Source: Thiothrix sp. (GTDB taxonomy: Bacteria > Pseudomonadota > Gammaproteobacteria > Thiotrichales > Thiotrichaceae). Taken from it: a stretch of DNA of 64,000 bases. The notes beneath the pieces are model-generated. The model made no database searches. It was not told the origin of the DNA and worked only from the letters and a program-made list of their open reading frames with translations. Where the stretch lies: contig NZ_JAQTLS010000014.1 of NCBI RefSeq assembly GCF_028714775.1, positions 30,477 through 94,476 on the forward strand, given 5' to 3'. The position numbers and the translations under genes are program-made. Below, in pieces: positions 44,320-52,622 of this stretch (position 1 is its first letter; every line of letters starts with the position of its first letter).

Positions 44320-47163
44320 ATGGCAGAACCACACATCTTCCTCAGTTACAGCCGCACCAATCTGGAAGCGGCAGTTGCGCTACGTACCGAACTGGAAAAA
44401 GCCGGATTTACGGTATTCCGCGATGAAGATTCCATCCGCGCTGGCGACAGCTGGATGGAACGCTTGCAAACCGCACTGCAAGGTTGTTCTGCCTTCGTGT
44501 TGCTCTATGGGCGCGAAGGGGTGCGGCGCTGGGTGGGGGCGGAAGTGCAGTATGCCTTGAGCCGCAACCTTTCCCCGCACGATGACGCTTTGCGTTTGCC
44601 GATTTTCCCTATCCTGTTGCCGGAAGGTGATTTGACCAAGCTACCACCGTTTTTGAGTCTATTCCAGATTCAGCGTTGGCAGACGGGTGAAGCGTTGCCT
44701 GCTACGCTGATTGATGCAATCCAGCGCAAAAGCGAACTGCTGGATGACAGCAATACCTTTGACGGTTGCCCATTCCTTGGCTTGAGTGCCTTTCAGCCGG
44801 AACATGCCAACTTGTTCTTTGGGCGGCGCGGGGAAACGCTGGACGCGCTCAAACTGCTTGGCACATTGCGCGATGACGTGCGCCCCGACCATATCCGCGT
44901 CGATAAGCAATATTGCCGCTGGCTGCAAATCGAAGGCAATAGCGGTTCGGGCAAGTCTTCACTGGTGAATGCCGGGATGTTGCCGCTGATCCAGCAGGGT
45001 ATCTTGTGGGCGCGGACGGGCTACGAACACTGGCACATCCTCAAGCCGATGATGCCGGGGGAAAAGCCGCTGCAACAACTGGCGGAAGTGTTGGAACATT
45101 CGCTATTAGCGGAGCAACACCAGCGCGACATCGGCAAGCGTTACCAAAGCCTGTTAGCGGATGACAAGGCACTGGCGTTGCGCCTGCGTGATTTCAAGCA
45201 AGACGGCAAAGCCTTCCTGTTGGTGGTTGACCAGTTTGAGGAACTGTTCACCTTTTCCGACCCGACCGAAAAACTCGCCTTTGACCGCCAGCTTTACACC
45301 GCGCTGCAAGACAAGGATTGCCCGCTGTTTGTGGTTAGCACGGTGCGTATCGACTTTCTGGAGCATTTCGAGCAATTACCGTGCTTGAAAGAGCTGTATC
45401 GTCAGCGGTTGTGCGAGCGGTATTTGCTGCCGACTGTGACGCAGCGTGGCTTGCAGGAGGCGATTGAGCAACCCGCACGGCTGGCTGGGTTGGATGTGAG
45501 CGCGGTGACAACGGTGATGCTCAATGATGCCAAAGGTGAACCGGGGGCGTTGCCGCTGGTGGAAAACGCCTTGCGGGTATTGTGGGAACAGCGCGAAGGC
45601 AACCGCCTCAGTGGTGAGCTGTACCTCAGCAAAGGCGGCATTGCCGGATTGCTGGAAGAACAGGCGGATGCACTGTTGGCACTGCTGGACAGGGATTTGC
45701 CCAAAGGTAAAGCCGACGCGCTGGAACTGCTGCTGTCACTGACCCGCATCAATGACGAAGGTCGCCACACCCGCCGCCGTTTGCCCTTGGGGGAAGCGCG
45801 ATTGGCAGCGGGCGGTAGAAAAGCCGACCCGGTGCGCGGGCAAAAGATCATTGACTACCTGAGCGGCAGGCTGGAACCAGATGGCAGCAACCGCAAGGCG
45901 AACGGGAGTTTACGGCTGCTGACTGTGGTGGGCGAAGAAAGAAACCCATCCCCAACCGATAGCGTACTGTCGGTTGATCTCATCCACGAAACCCTGATTC
46001 GCGCCAAAGGCAAGGATGAAGCCAGCGGCAAGCTGGTCGGCTACTGGAAAACCCTCTACGACTACATCGACAAGAACCGCGAACGCGGTTTTTACCGTGA
46101 CCAACTGGCACGGCAAGCCAAGGAATGGCAGGGAAAATCAGCGTGGGGGCGTTGGTTCAGTCTGGCAGGCTGGGGCGAATTACGCGCCTACCGCAAGCTT
46201 CGCCCAGAGCGCGGCAGTGTCGATGAACGTTTTCTGCGCCGTAGCCGCCGTATGGCGTGGGTGCAAGGTGGTGCGCTGGCGTTGCTGCTGGGGTTCGTTG
46301 GCGAATCTTACCTGTGGACACTGAATCACGGCTTCCCTCCGGGTTATATGCTTGAGCAACAAAAATTCCGCCTGATGAACTGGGGATTATTGGCTGAACC
46401 CTTGCCGGAAATGGTGGATATTCCGTTTACAACCGATGCGTTTCAGGTTGGGGATAGCGATGCAGACTGGGCTGATGCCATCGTTAAGGCGGGAATCAAA
46501 GAGTCAAACAACATTGGTTTTCCTGCCACCCAAGGAACCCTGCAAGAACCGTTTGCGTTGGGTAAATACGAAATCACTTACTTGCAATACGATTACTATG
46601 TGTGGTCGCAACAGGGGGCGGAAAAATCGCCGGAATACCCCGGTAATGCACCGAATGAAAACGGGCGTGGACAACGGGCGGTGGTGAATGTGTCATGGAA
46701 TGATGCCCAAGGCTATCTGCAATGGCTCAGTACCAAAACGGGTGATGTTTACCGCCTGCCGACCGAAGTGGAATGGGAATATGCCGCCCGTGGCGGAACC
46801 ACGACGGACTATTGGTGGGGTGATGAAGTTGGGCAGAACAATGCCAACTGTTTGGACTGTGGTAGCCAATGGGATAATAAATTTGTCGCGCCTGTCGGCA
46901 GTTTTAAACCCAATCCTTTCGGTCTGTATGACACTGCTGGCAACGTCTGGGAATGGACGTGTTCGGAATGGAAAACTGACTTTGATGGCAGTGAAGGCGA
47001 GTGTGCGAAGCCCGATGCTGCTTCTAACCGTCGTGTGTCGCGGGGCGGTTCGTGGAACGGCCATACGGTGTTCTCGCGCCCGTCCGCCCGCTCCAGGTAC
47101 ATCACAGACGACCGTTACAGCACTGTCGGTTTGCGTGTTTTGCGTGCATCCAGGACTCCTTAA
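44320..47163 (+). CDS. TIR-nSTAND-FGE receptor-like protein with DGR-diversified C-terminus
   Basis: 947 residues from the ATG at 44320 (GGA eight bases upstream); the ATG at 44314 is too close to it. Domains: TIR (residues 1-130, HIFLSYSRTN at the start, WVGAEV holding the likely catalytic glutamate); nSTAND1 NTPase (FLGLSAF...LFFGRR, Walker A GNSGSGKSS about 206-214, Walker B FLLVVDQFEELF about 300); one transmembrane helix (about 642-665); FGE-sulfatase, C-type-lectin-like fold (about 740-944, VSWNDAQGYLQWL, YRLPTEVEWEYAARGG, GLYDTAGNVWEW, RGGSW, GLRVLR). Residues 903-944 are a DGR variable repeat. TIR domains of this kind consume NAD+; the FGE fold is a known DGR display scaffold. I infer a membrane-linked immune-type sensor with a changeable ligand site. 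Confidence 0.88.
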   Translation: MAEPHIFLSYSRTNLEAAVALRTELEKAGFTVFRDEDSIRAGDSWMERLQTALQGCSAFVLLYGREGVRRWVGAEVQYALSRNLSPHDDALRLPIFPILLPEGDLTKLPPFLSLFQIQRWQTGEALPATLIDAIQRKSELLDDSNTFDGCPFLGLSAFQPEHANLFFGRRGETLDALKLLGTLRDDVRPDHIRVDKQYCRWLQIEGNSGSGKSSLVNAGMLPLIQQGILWARTGYEHWHILKPMMPGEKPLQQLAEVLEHSLLAEQHQRDIGKRYQSLLADDKALALRLRDFKQDGKAFLLVVDQFEELFTFSDPTEKLAFDRQLYTALQDKDCPLFVVSTVRIDFLEHFEQLPCLKELYRQRLCERYLLPTVTQRGLQEAIEQPARLAGLDVSAVTTVMLNDAKGEPGALPLVENALRVLWEQREGNRLSGELYLSKGGIAGLLEEQADALLALLDRDLPKGKADALELLLSLTRINDEGRHTRRRLPLGEARLAAGGRKADPVRGQKIIDYLSGRLEPDGSNRKANGSLRLLTVVGEERNPSPTDSVLSVDLIHETLIRAKGKDEASGKLVGYWKTLYDYIDKNRERGFYRDQLARQAKEWQGKSAWGRWFSLAGWGELRAYRKLRPERGSVDERFLRRSRRMAWVQGGALALLLGFVGESYLWTLNHGFPPGYMLEQQKFRLMNWGLLAEPLPEMVDIPFTTDAFQVGDSDADWADAIVKAGIKESNNIGFPATQGTLQEPFALGKYEITYLQYDYYVWSQQGAEKSPEYPGNAPNENGRGQRAVVNVSWNDAQGYLQWLSTKTGDVYRLPTEVEWEYAARGGTTTDYWWGDEVGQNNANCLDCGSQWDNKFVAPVGSFKPNPFGLYDTAGNVWEWTCSEWKTDFDGSEGECAKPDAASNRRVSRGGSWNGHTVFSRPSARSRYITDDRYSTVGLRVLRASRTP
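47029..47153 (+). repeat. DGR variable repeat (VR)
   Basis: This 125-bp 3' end of the TIR-STAND-FGE gene aligns without gaps to 47382-47506. There are 11 mismatches, each at an A of the downstream copy (A to G four times, to C three times, to T four times). They change nine codons, all AAC or AAT in the template copy, and every change alters the amino acid. The frame-keeping, GC-rich 3' end after GTCGGTTTGCG is identical in both, as expected of an initiation-of-mutagenic-homing region. Confidence 0.92.
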
Positions 47164-47249
47164 CCCTTTATCCTTTACCGTTGGTGGCACGCTGGTTCAG
47201 GTGCTGCGGTGCTTGCCGGGAGCGGCGGCGGTGAGGTGTCCCTTCTTTC

Positions 47250-47310
47250 TGTAGGAGCCAGCCCTGCTGGCGATTCTTCGGGGGAATCGCTTGCAAGGCA
47301 AGCTCCTACA
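47250..47310. repeat. REP-like palindrome between VR and TR
   Basis: TGTAGGAGCCAGCC at the left is answered by GCAAGCTCCTACA at the right, the general form of REP elements (GTAGGAGC...GCTCCTAC). A half copy lies at 47700-47726. It occupies the place where some DGRs carry an avd gene; here that space is non-coding. Confidence 0.7.
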
Positions 47311-47381
47311 GCGGGTTCAAATTACGTCTTGCGCTTACCACCAATCCAGCCTATGTTCAGTAACGGGAAGAAGGCTGAGCG

Positions 47382-47506
47382 CGTCGTGTGTCGCGGGGCG
47401 GTTCGTGGAACAACAATACGGTGTTCTCGCGCCCGTCCGCCCGCAACAGGAACAACACAGACAACCGTAACAACAATGTCGGTTTGCGTGTTTTGCGTGC
47501 ATCCAG
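47382..47506 (+). repeat. DGR template repeat (TR)
   Basis: A 125-bp non-coding copy of the VR in which the variable codons are AAC/AAT (ten of them), the adenine-loaded template design of DGRs. It lies 228 bases after the VR on the same strand, and a terminator follows at 47643. A short open frame (47388-47627) runs through it, but it has no ribosome-binding site and I do not regard it as a gene. No reverse transcriptase gene is near. Confidence 0.9.
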
Positions 47507-47642
47507 TCCGCCCTTGGAGTATCAGGCTCCATTCGCCAGAGTCCGTCTGCCCACGGTCAGCCGGAGCGTGCGTTGGGGTGTCCATGACCTTCTTTCCGGG
47601 CTTCGCAAGGATGGGAAAGCCAAATAGATAGCAAGGATGCGG

Positions 47643-47684
47643 CAGGCGGGGCTGGTAGCGTTGTCGAACGTCCCGCCTGTTTTT
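47643..47684 (+). terminator. Intrinsic terminator downstream of the template repeat
   Basis: CAGGCGGG (47643-47650) pairs with CCCGCCTG (47672-47679), followed by T5. It would end a transcript that covers the TR, and thus may define the 3' end of the template RNA. Confidence 0.75.
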
Positions 47685-47699
47685 GTTTACCCGCTTTCT

Positions 47700-47726
47700 T
47701 GTAGGAGCCAGCCATGCTGGCGATTC
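47700..47726. repeat. REP-like half element
   Basis: TGTAGGAGCCAGCC followed by TGCTGGCGATTC, nearly identical to the left half of the element at 47250. Confidence 0.6.
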
Positions 47727-47798
47727 TTTTAATCTTCTTGCATCACCCCTTCGAGTGAATTACTATTTTTGTAATTAAGTAATTCAAGGAGTGCCGCT

Positions 47799-48026
47799 AT
47801 GCGCAGCACCATCACCTCCCGTGGTCAAACCGTCATCCCCGCCGAAGTTCGGCGTTTCTTCCACCTGTCCGCTGCTGACCGGCTGGAATGGGTGATTGAG
47901 AACAATACCATCCGTGTCATTCCGGTACAGGAAAATCCTATCGACGCTTTCCGGGGCGGTAGCAAACGGAAGGGATCAGTCGAGCGCTTGTTGGCAGAGC
48001 GTGCTTTCGACAAGGAGCGGGAATGA
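47799..48026 (+). CDS. vapB: AbrB/VapB-type antitoxin
   Basis: 75 residues with a SpoVT-AbrB swapped-hairpin N-terminus (STITSRGQTVIPAEVRRFF) and a charged C-terminal tail that would wrap the toxin. GGAG lies upstream of the ATG. It overlaps the PIN toxin gene by ATGA, the usual VapBC order. Confidence 0.9.
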   Translation: MRSTITSRGQTVIPAEVRRFFHLSAADRLEWVIENNTIRVIPVQENPIDAFRGGSKRKGSVERLLAERAFDKERE

Positions 48027-48463
48027 AGCGTTACCTGCTGGATACCTCTGCATTGCTTGCCTTGTGGGATGAAGAAGATGGTGCGGATACCGTCAGCGAT
48101 ATTCTTCAGCAGTGCGAAAATGGGCAGGCTAAATGCTTTGCCTGTTTCATGAGCCAGATGGAAATTCTCTACCGTGTCTGGAAGGATGAGAACGAGCAAG
48201 CGGGGCGGTTGGCGTATGAGCAGTGCAAATCTCTGCCCATCGACTGGGTTCACGAATCGGTGGAATTGCTGGAAAAGGCGGCGGAATTGAAAGCCACCTG
48301 CCGGGTTTCAATGGCAGATGCATGGATTGCTGCCAGTGCTTTGCTGCAAGGCGCGACACTGGTGCATAAAGACCCTGAGTTTGAAACGGTGAAGTGCGCT
48401 CAATTGCCGCTTCCCTACAAAAAACCGTCAGTTCATGAGGAAAGCGGCGAGTATCGGCTATAA
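48023..48463 (+). CDS. vapC: PIN-domain ribonuclease toxin
   Basis: 146 residues. Acidic active-site residues: D in YLLDTSALLAL, E in SQMEILYRV, D in SMADAWIAASAL and D in HKDPEF. VapC toxins cut tRNA or rRNA. The gene converges on and overlaps by six bases the end of the acyltransferase/synthetase gene. Confidence 0.9.
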   Translation: MKRYLLDTSALLALWDEEDGADTVSDILQQCENGQAKCFACFMSQMEILYRVWKDENEQAGRLAYEQCKSLPIDWVHESVELLEKAAELKATCRVSMADAWIAASALLQGATLVHKDPEFETVKCAQLPLPYKKPSVHEESGEYRL

Positions 48464-51352
48464 ACTCTCCGCCACCTTCCGCGCCGACCCGAAGTCTGTC
48501 TTGCCACTCCCCAACTTCGGAATCTCCGTCAAGCTGCGGATGGTGGATGGAATCATCAGCGGATTCATCCCACCATCCAGCAATTTGCGTTTCACCGCTG
48601 CTTCGTCATGCGCACCCGCCATCAGCAGCACGATCTTTTCGCCTTTTTTATCATCCGGTAAGTTAACCGCGACCAGTTCCAGTTCAGCGTCGCCGAGGAT
48701 TTGCCGCACTTGCTGCTCGACGGCAGTCAGGCTAACCATTTCCCCGCCCAGTTTGGCGAAGCGCGAATAGCGGTCGACGATGGTGAGGAAGCCGTCTTCG
48801 TCCACATGCCCCTTGTCGCCAGTTTTGTACCAGCGTTGCCCGTCGATGTCGGCGATGGCTTGCGCGGTTTTTTCCGGCGCATTCAAATAGCCTTTCATGA
48901 CTTGCGGGCCTCCAATGAGGATCAGGCCATCCGCGCCAGTGGGCAAAGTTTCCAACGTATTCGGGTCAACGATGCGGAAGCTGGTTCCCGGCAGTGGCAG
49001 GCCGACCGTACCTTCTTTGTTAGCGGCTTGCACTTTCCAGTAGCGGGTGTCGAGTTGGTCGGGCAGGTTGACGCTGGCAACAGGCGAGGTTTCGGTCGCG
49101 CCATAGCCTTCCAGCAGTTTTTTGCCGAAACGGTCAAGGAACAGGCGGCGGACTTCCGGCGCAAGTTTTTCTGCCCCCGCCACGATGTAGCGCAAGGATT
49201 GGAACATCAGCGGGTGTACGCGGGAATTTTTCGCATACAAACGCAGGAATGTGCCCGTGCCGAACAGCAAGGTGGCTTCGTAACGCGCCACGCCCTTGGC
49301 GATATTTACCGCATCGGTGGGGTCTGGATGGCACACGATGGGGATGCCTTCCGACAGTGGCATCAGTGTGCTTGCCAGCAAGCCGAAGGCGTGGAAGGTC
49401 GGCAACGTACCCATGATCACGTCGTTGTCGAGGGTGTTGAGCGCATCCGCTACCTGCCGCGCATTCACTGCCAAGTTACGGTGCGAAAGCTCAATACCTT
49501 TGGGCGCACCCTCGCTACCGCTGGAAAACAGGATTGCCGCCGTCGCATCTAGATCAATTTTGGGAATGTACAGCCATTGCAGCAGGCGGGTGGGCAATAA
49601 CATCACCATCAGCAATGTGGTCAGCAATTGGTGCTTAGGAATTTCAGCCTTTAAATCTTCGAGGAAAGTCAGTGGGGTAGCGGGCAAGATCGCGGCAATA
49701 TCAATTCCTCGTTCTTTGAGCTTTTCGAGGAAACGTTTGGACGTGTAAACCCGTTGCAAGCTGGCCTGTTGCACCGCACTTTGCATGGATTCGGCATTGG
49801 CGGTGTAGTTTAAATTGACGATGGTTTTGCCCAAGGTCAGCACCGCCATATTGGCAATCGCGCCGCCAGCACTGGTGGGTAACAACAGGCCGATATTCTG
49901 TTCCGGGCTAAGTTTTTTGATCAGTGCGGCGAAGCGGAATACCGCTGTCATGAAACGGTGATGGCTCATCGGTTCGCCGATCACATCTGCCGCCGCCATG
50001 CGAAAACTCATGCGTTTTGCCGCCCGCAGCCAGTTGACCGGAATCGGGTCAATCATGTGCGAATACGCATCCCACGAGGCAAACGACAGGTCGAACACTT
50101 TCTGCTTTAACTCGTGTGCCGGAATGGTTGCGGGCAAGGCTTTGCCAAACGACACCACGATGTCACGCTTGAACCCAGACTGGCGGTTTTCCCGCAAGAA
50201 ACCACCCGCCCGTGAAAAACGGCTGCCCCATAGTCCGTGTAGGTAAAACGGCACAATTGCCGCCCCGGTATCTTTCACGGCCTTTTCATAGCCGCGTTTG
50301 AAGTCGGATAACTGCCCGGTACGGCTGATCGAACCTTCGGGGAACAAGCACACCACTTCGCCCGCTTTCAGCATCTCGGTCACTTTTTCCAGCGAATCGG
50401 CACTCGCACCGCTGCTGATGGGGATCACGCCGAACCAGTTGAGGAAACCTTTCAAATACCAGCGTTCGTAATAGCCTTTTTCGATCACGAAATGCAGTTG
50501 GCGCGGGGAAGCCATTTGCACCAACGCCCAGTCGATGAAACTGATGTGGTTGCCCAGCAGCAATACGCCACCGGCAGCGGGCAGGTGTTCAAAGCCCATC
50601 ACTTTCAGGCGGTAACGCGCATGGAACAGGCGGCTGAATACGAAGCGCAGCAAGGATTGCGGCATGTGGTACAGGGTATACAACGCGCCCGCCACGGTAG
50701 TCGCGGTCAGGGCAGTGTATAACAGCGGCTTACCGAAACCTTGCCACGCCAGCAAGGCGGTGATGCCCACAAACGCCAGCATCACCAACGTTTGGGTCAA
50801 ATGGTCGATGGGAGTTGCTTTCGGCAATTGTTCGGGCGGGACGTGGTAACGCAACAGTGCCTGCAACGGTGCGACAAAAATTCCGCCCATGATGCCCAAA
50901 AACAGCAGCAACGCGGCTTGCAGAGGGGCGGAAGATTGCCAGCCCAGCACGATAATGCTCGCCATGATGCCCAGCGCACCCACCGGGATCAGCCCGGTTT
51001 CGATATGGGTGACGGAAAGTCGTTGCGTAATCCGCATCCCAATCAGCAGCCCCACGGCAGGCAGCATCAACAACAACCAATGTGTGGGGTAAATCGCCAG
51101 CAACACCAGCATGATGCCCCAGAACACCGCTTTGCCCATGATTGTCAGCCACAGGTCGGGATGTCGCCGCACCGCTTGCCAATCTTGGTGGCTTTCATCC
51201 GCCCGCCAGTAATGCCAGACATTGAATAAAGCAAAGGGCAGGGTGATCAGCAATACCCCCAACGCCCTTTCCAAGCCGCTGGGCAAGAAAGGCGTCAGCA
51301 GCAGGGCAGCTAGGAATATGGGCAATCCTTGGATGCGAAGCAATGGCGGCAT
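48458..51352 (-). CDS. MFS-half/PlsC acyltransferase/AMP-dependent acyl-ACP synthetase fusion (Aas-like)
   Basis: 964 residues. About 1-220 are hydrophobic and look like the C-terminal half of an MFS transporter (six or so helices). A PlsC acyltransferase follows (HX4D box NHISFID near residue 265; FPEGSISRTG near 340). Last comes an AMP-binding synthetase (ILFSSGSEGAPKGIELSH near 604; GYGATETSP; YKTGDKGHVDEDGF). Typical MFS-PlsC-AMP proteins have about 1140 residues and 12 helices, so the transporter part is shortened here; E. coli Aas lacks it altogether. It should take up or flip lysophospholipids and re-acylate them at the inner membrane. Confidence 0.85.
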   Translation of the reverse strand: MPPLLRIQGLPIFLAALLLTPFLPSGLERALGVLLITLPFALFNVWHYWRADESHQDWQAVRRHPDLWLTIMGKAVFWGIMLVLLAIYPTHWLLLMLPAVGLLIGMRITQRLSVTHIETGLIPVGALGIMASIIVLGWQSSAPLQAALLLFLGIMGGIFVAPLQALLRYHVPPEQLPKATPIDHLTQTLVMLAFVGITALLAWQGFGKPLLYTALTATTVAGALYTLYHMPQSLLRFVFSRLFHARYRLKVMGFEHLPAAGGVLLLGNHISFIDWALVQMASPRQLHFVIEKGYYERWYLKGFLNWFGVIPISSGASADSLEKVTEMLKAGEVVCLFPEGSISRTGQLSDFKRGYEKAVKDTGAAIVPFYLHGLWGSRFSRAGGFLRENRQSGFKRDIVVSFGKALPATIPAHELKQKVFDLSFASWDAYSHMIDPIPVNWLRAAKRMSFRMAAADVIGEPMSHHRFMTAVFRFAALIKKLSPEQNIGLLLPTSAGGAIANMAVLTLGKTIVNLNYTANAESMQSAVQQASLQRVYTSKRFLEKLKERGIDIAAILPATPLTFLEDLKAEIPKHQLLTTLLMVMLLPTRLLQWLYIPKIDLDATAAILFSSGSEGAPKGIELSHRNLAVNARQVADALNTLDNDVIMGTLPTFHAFGLLASTLMPLSEGIPIVCHPDPTDAVNIAKGVARYEATLLFGTGTFLRLYAKNSRVHPLMFQSLRYIVAGAEKLAPEVRRLFLDRFGKKLLEGYGATETSPVASVNLPDQLDTRYWKVQAANKEGTVGLPLPGTSFRIVDPNTLETLPTGADGLILIGGPQVMKGYLNAPEKTAQAIADIDGQRWYKTGDKGHVDEDGFLTIVDRYSRFAKLGGEMVSLTAVEQQVRQILGDAELELVAVNLPDDKKGEKIVLLMAGAHDEAAVKRKLLDGGMNPLMIPSTIRSLTEIPKLGSGKTDFGSARKVAESL

Positions 51353-51491
51353 GGTTTTCTCCTCCGGTATGTCATTGTTATCGTGTATACCGAAGACTAA
51401 GGCTTATCCGCCTGCTTGCCAATAGGTGCAGTTAAAGTCGCAAACTGCGATACTTGCCGTCCTGTTTGGAGTGACTGCAAAGAGGAGCTGC

Positions 51492-52250
51492 ATGTTTAGC
51501 CGAATCCGTGAAGACATTCACTGCATTTTTGACCGCGATCCCGCCGCCCGCAATGTATTCGAGATACTGACCACCTACCCCGGCGTCCACGCTGTACTGT
51601 TCCACCGCCTGACGCATTGGCTGTGGGTGCGGGATTTCAAATGGCTGGCGCGATTGCTGTCCAACGTTGCGCGGCTGTTCACGGGGATCGAAATCCACCC
51701 CGGTGCAAAGATCGGGCATCGTTTCTTCATCGACCACGGCATGGGTGTCGTGATCGGGGAAACGGCGGAGATCGGCGACGATTGCACCCTCTACCACGGC
51801 GTTACCTTGGGCGGAACCACTTGGCAGAAAGGCAAACGCCACCCCACGCTCGGCAATGACGTGGTTATCGGCGCAGGCGCAAAAATCCTCGGCCCGATTA
51901 CCCTCGGCAATGGCGCACGGGTTGGCTCCAACGCGGTAGTGATGAAAGACGTGCCCGAAGGCGTAACGATGGTGGGTGTTCCGGGGCGTGAAGTCACCTC
52001 CCGCAAGCACAGCGAAAAACGCCGCGAAGAAATCGCCCGCAAAATGGGGTTCGATGCTTACGGCGCAACCCAAGATATGCCTGACCCGGTAGCCAACGCA
52101 GTTAACCGGATGCTTGACCATATCCACTTGCTGGATGAGCGTATCGACGAACTCTGTTCAGAAGTACAACGCCTCGGCGGTCATGTGCAGGCTAAGCCCC
52201 TTCCTGCATTGAAAGCCGAAGGGTTTGGTGGGGAAGACACAAGCGCTTAG
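51492..52250 (+). CDS. cysE: Serine O-acetyltransferase
   Basis: 252 residues from the ATG at 51492 (GAGGAG upstream). It is of the shorter CysE type: [18 protein letters not shown] start, then left-handed beta-helix hexapeptide repeats with [22 protein letters not shown] and the active-site loop [20 protein letters not shown]. It makes O-acetylserine for cysteine synthesis. The isc operon that uses cysteine sulfur lies 2.3 kb downstream. It converges with, and overlaps by four bases, the next small gene. Confidence 0.95.
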   Translation: MFSRIREDIHCIFDRDPAARNVFEILTTYPGVHAVLFHRLTHWLWVRDFKWLARLLSNVARLFTGIEIHPGAKIGHRFFIDHGMGVVIGETAEIGDDCTLYHGVTLGGTTWQKGKRHPTLGNDVVIGAGAKILGPITLGNGARVGSNAVVMKDVPEGVTMVGVPGREVTSRKHSEKRREEIARKMGFDAYGATQDMPDPVANAVNRMLDHIHLLDERIDELCSEVQRLGGHVQAKPLPALKAEGFGGEDTSA

Positions 52251-52474
52251 TTTTTCGATCCCTTGTCACACGACGGGCGTATGCACCCACAGGCATCCTT
52301 TTTCAGCCGTACCTTACCGCCCTGACAAAAGTTGGGGGAGAGGGGCATAAACTGCGGGCACTTTGCCGGGCTGGTCTGGTGCGGACACAGGATCGGCGTC
52401 GGTTTTGGTGGCCCAATCGTACAGCTCGCCAAACCGACCATTCCTACTAGCAGTAACATTATTTGCCGTTTCAT
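52247..52474 (-). CDS. Small Cys-rich lipoprotein
   Basis: 75 residues from the ATG at 52474 ([18 protein letters not shown]). The lipobox LASC puts the lipid anchor at residue 18. The rest has six or so further cysteines ([28 protein letters not shown]), a small disulfide-rich domain that recalls Kazal- or TIL-like inhibitors in spacing only. Function unknown. Confidence 0.65.
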   Translation of the reverse strand: MKRQIMLLLVGMVGLASCTIGPPKPTPILCPHQTSPAKCPQFMPLSPNFCQGGKVRLKKDACGCIRPSCDKGSKN

Positions 52475-52622
52475 CGTGCTTTCTCGCTTGTTATGTGACT
52501 TGTTGCTTGAGTAGTAGTTTAGCGCATAAGGCTCAGCACGCGCATCGCCTCTTGCATGACAATCACGCGCTGATGGGCTATAAGACGCAAGAGGCAACAT
52601 TTAATTCATCGGGGGAACCATC

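Noticed and set aside
47388..47627. Open frame of 79 codons beginning MSRGGSWNNN
   Set aside because: It is the template repeat read in frame. It has no ribosome-binding site, and its continuation has no family features.
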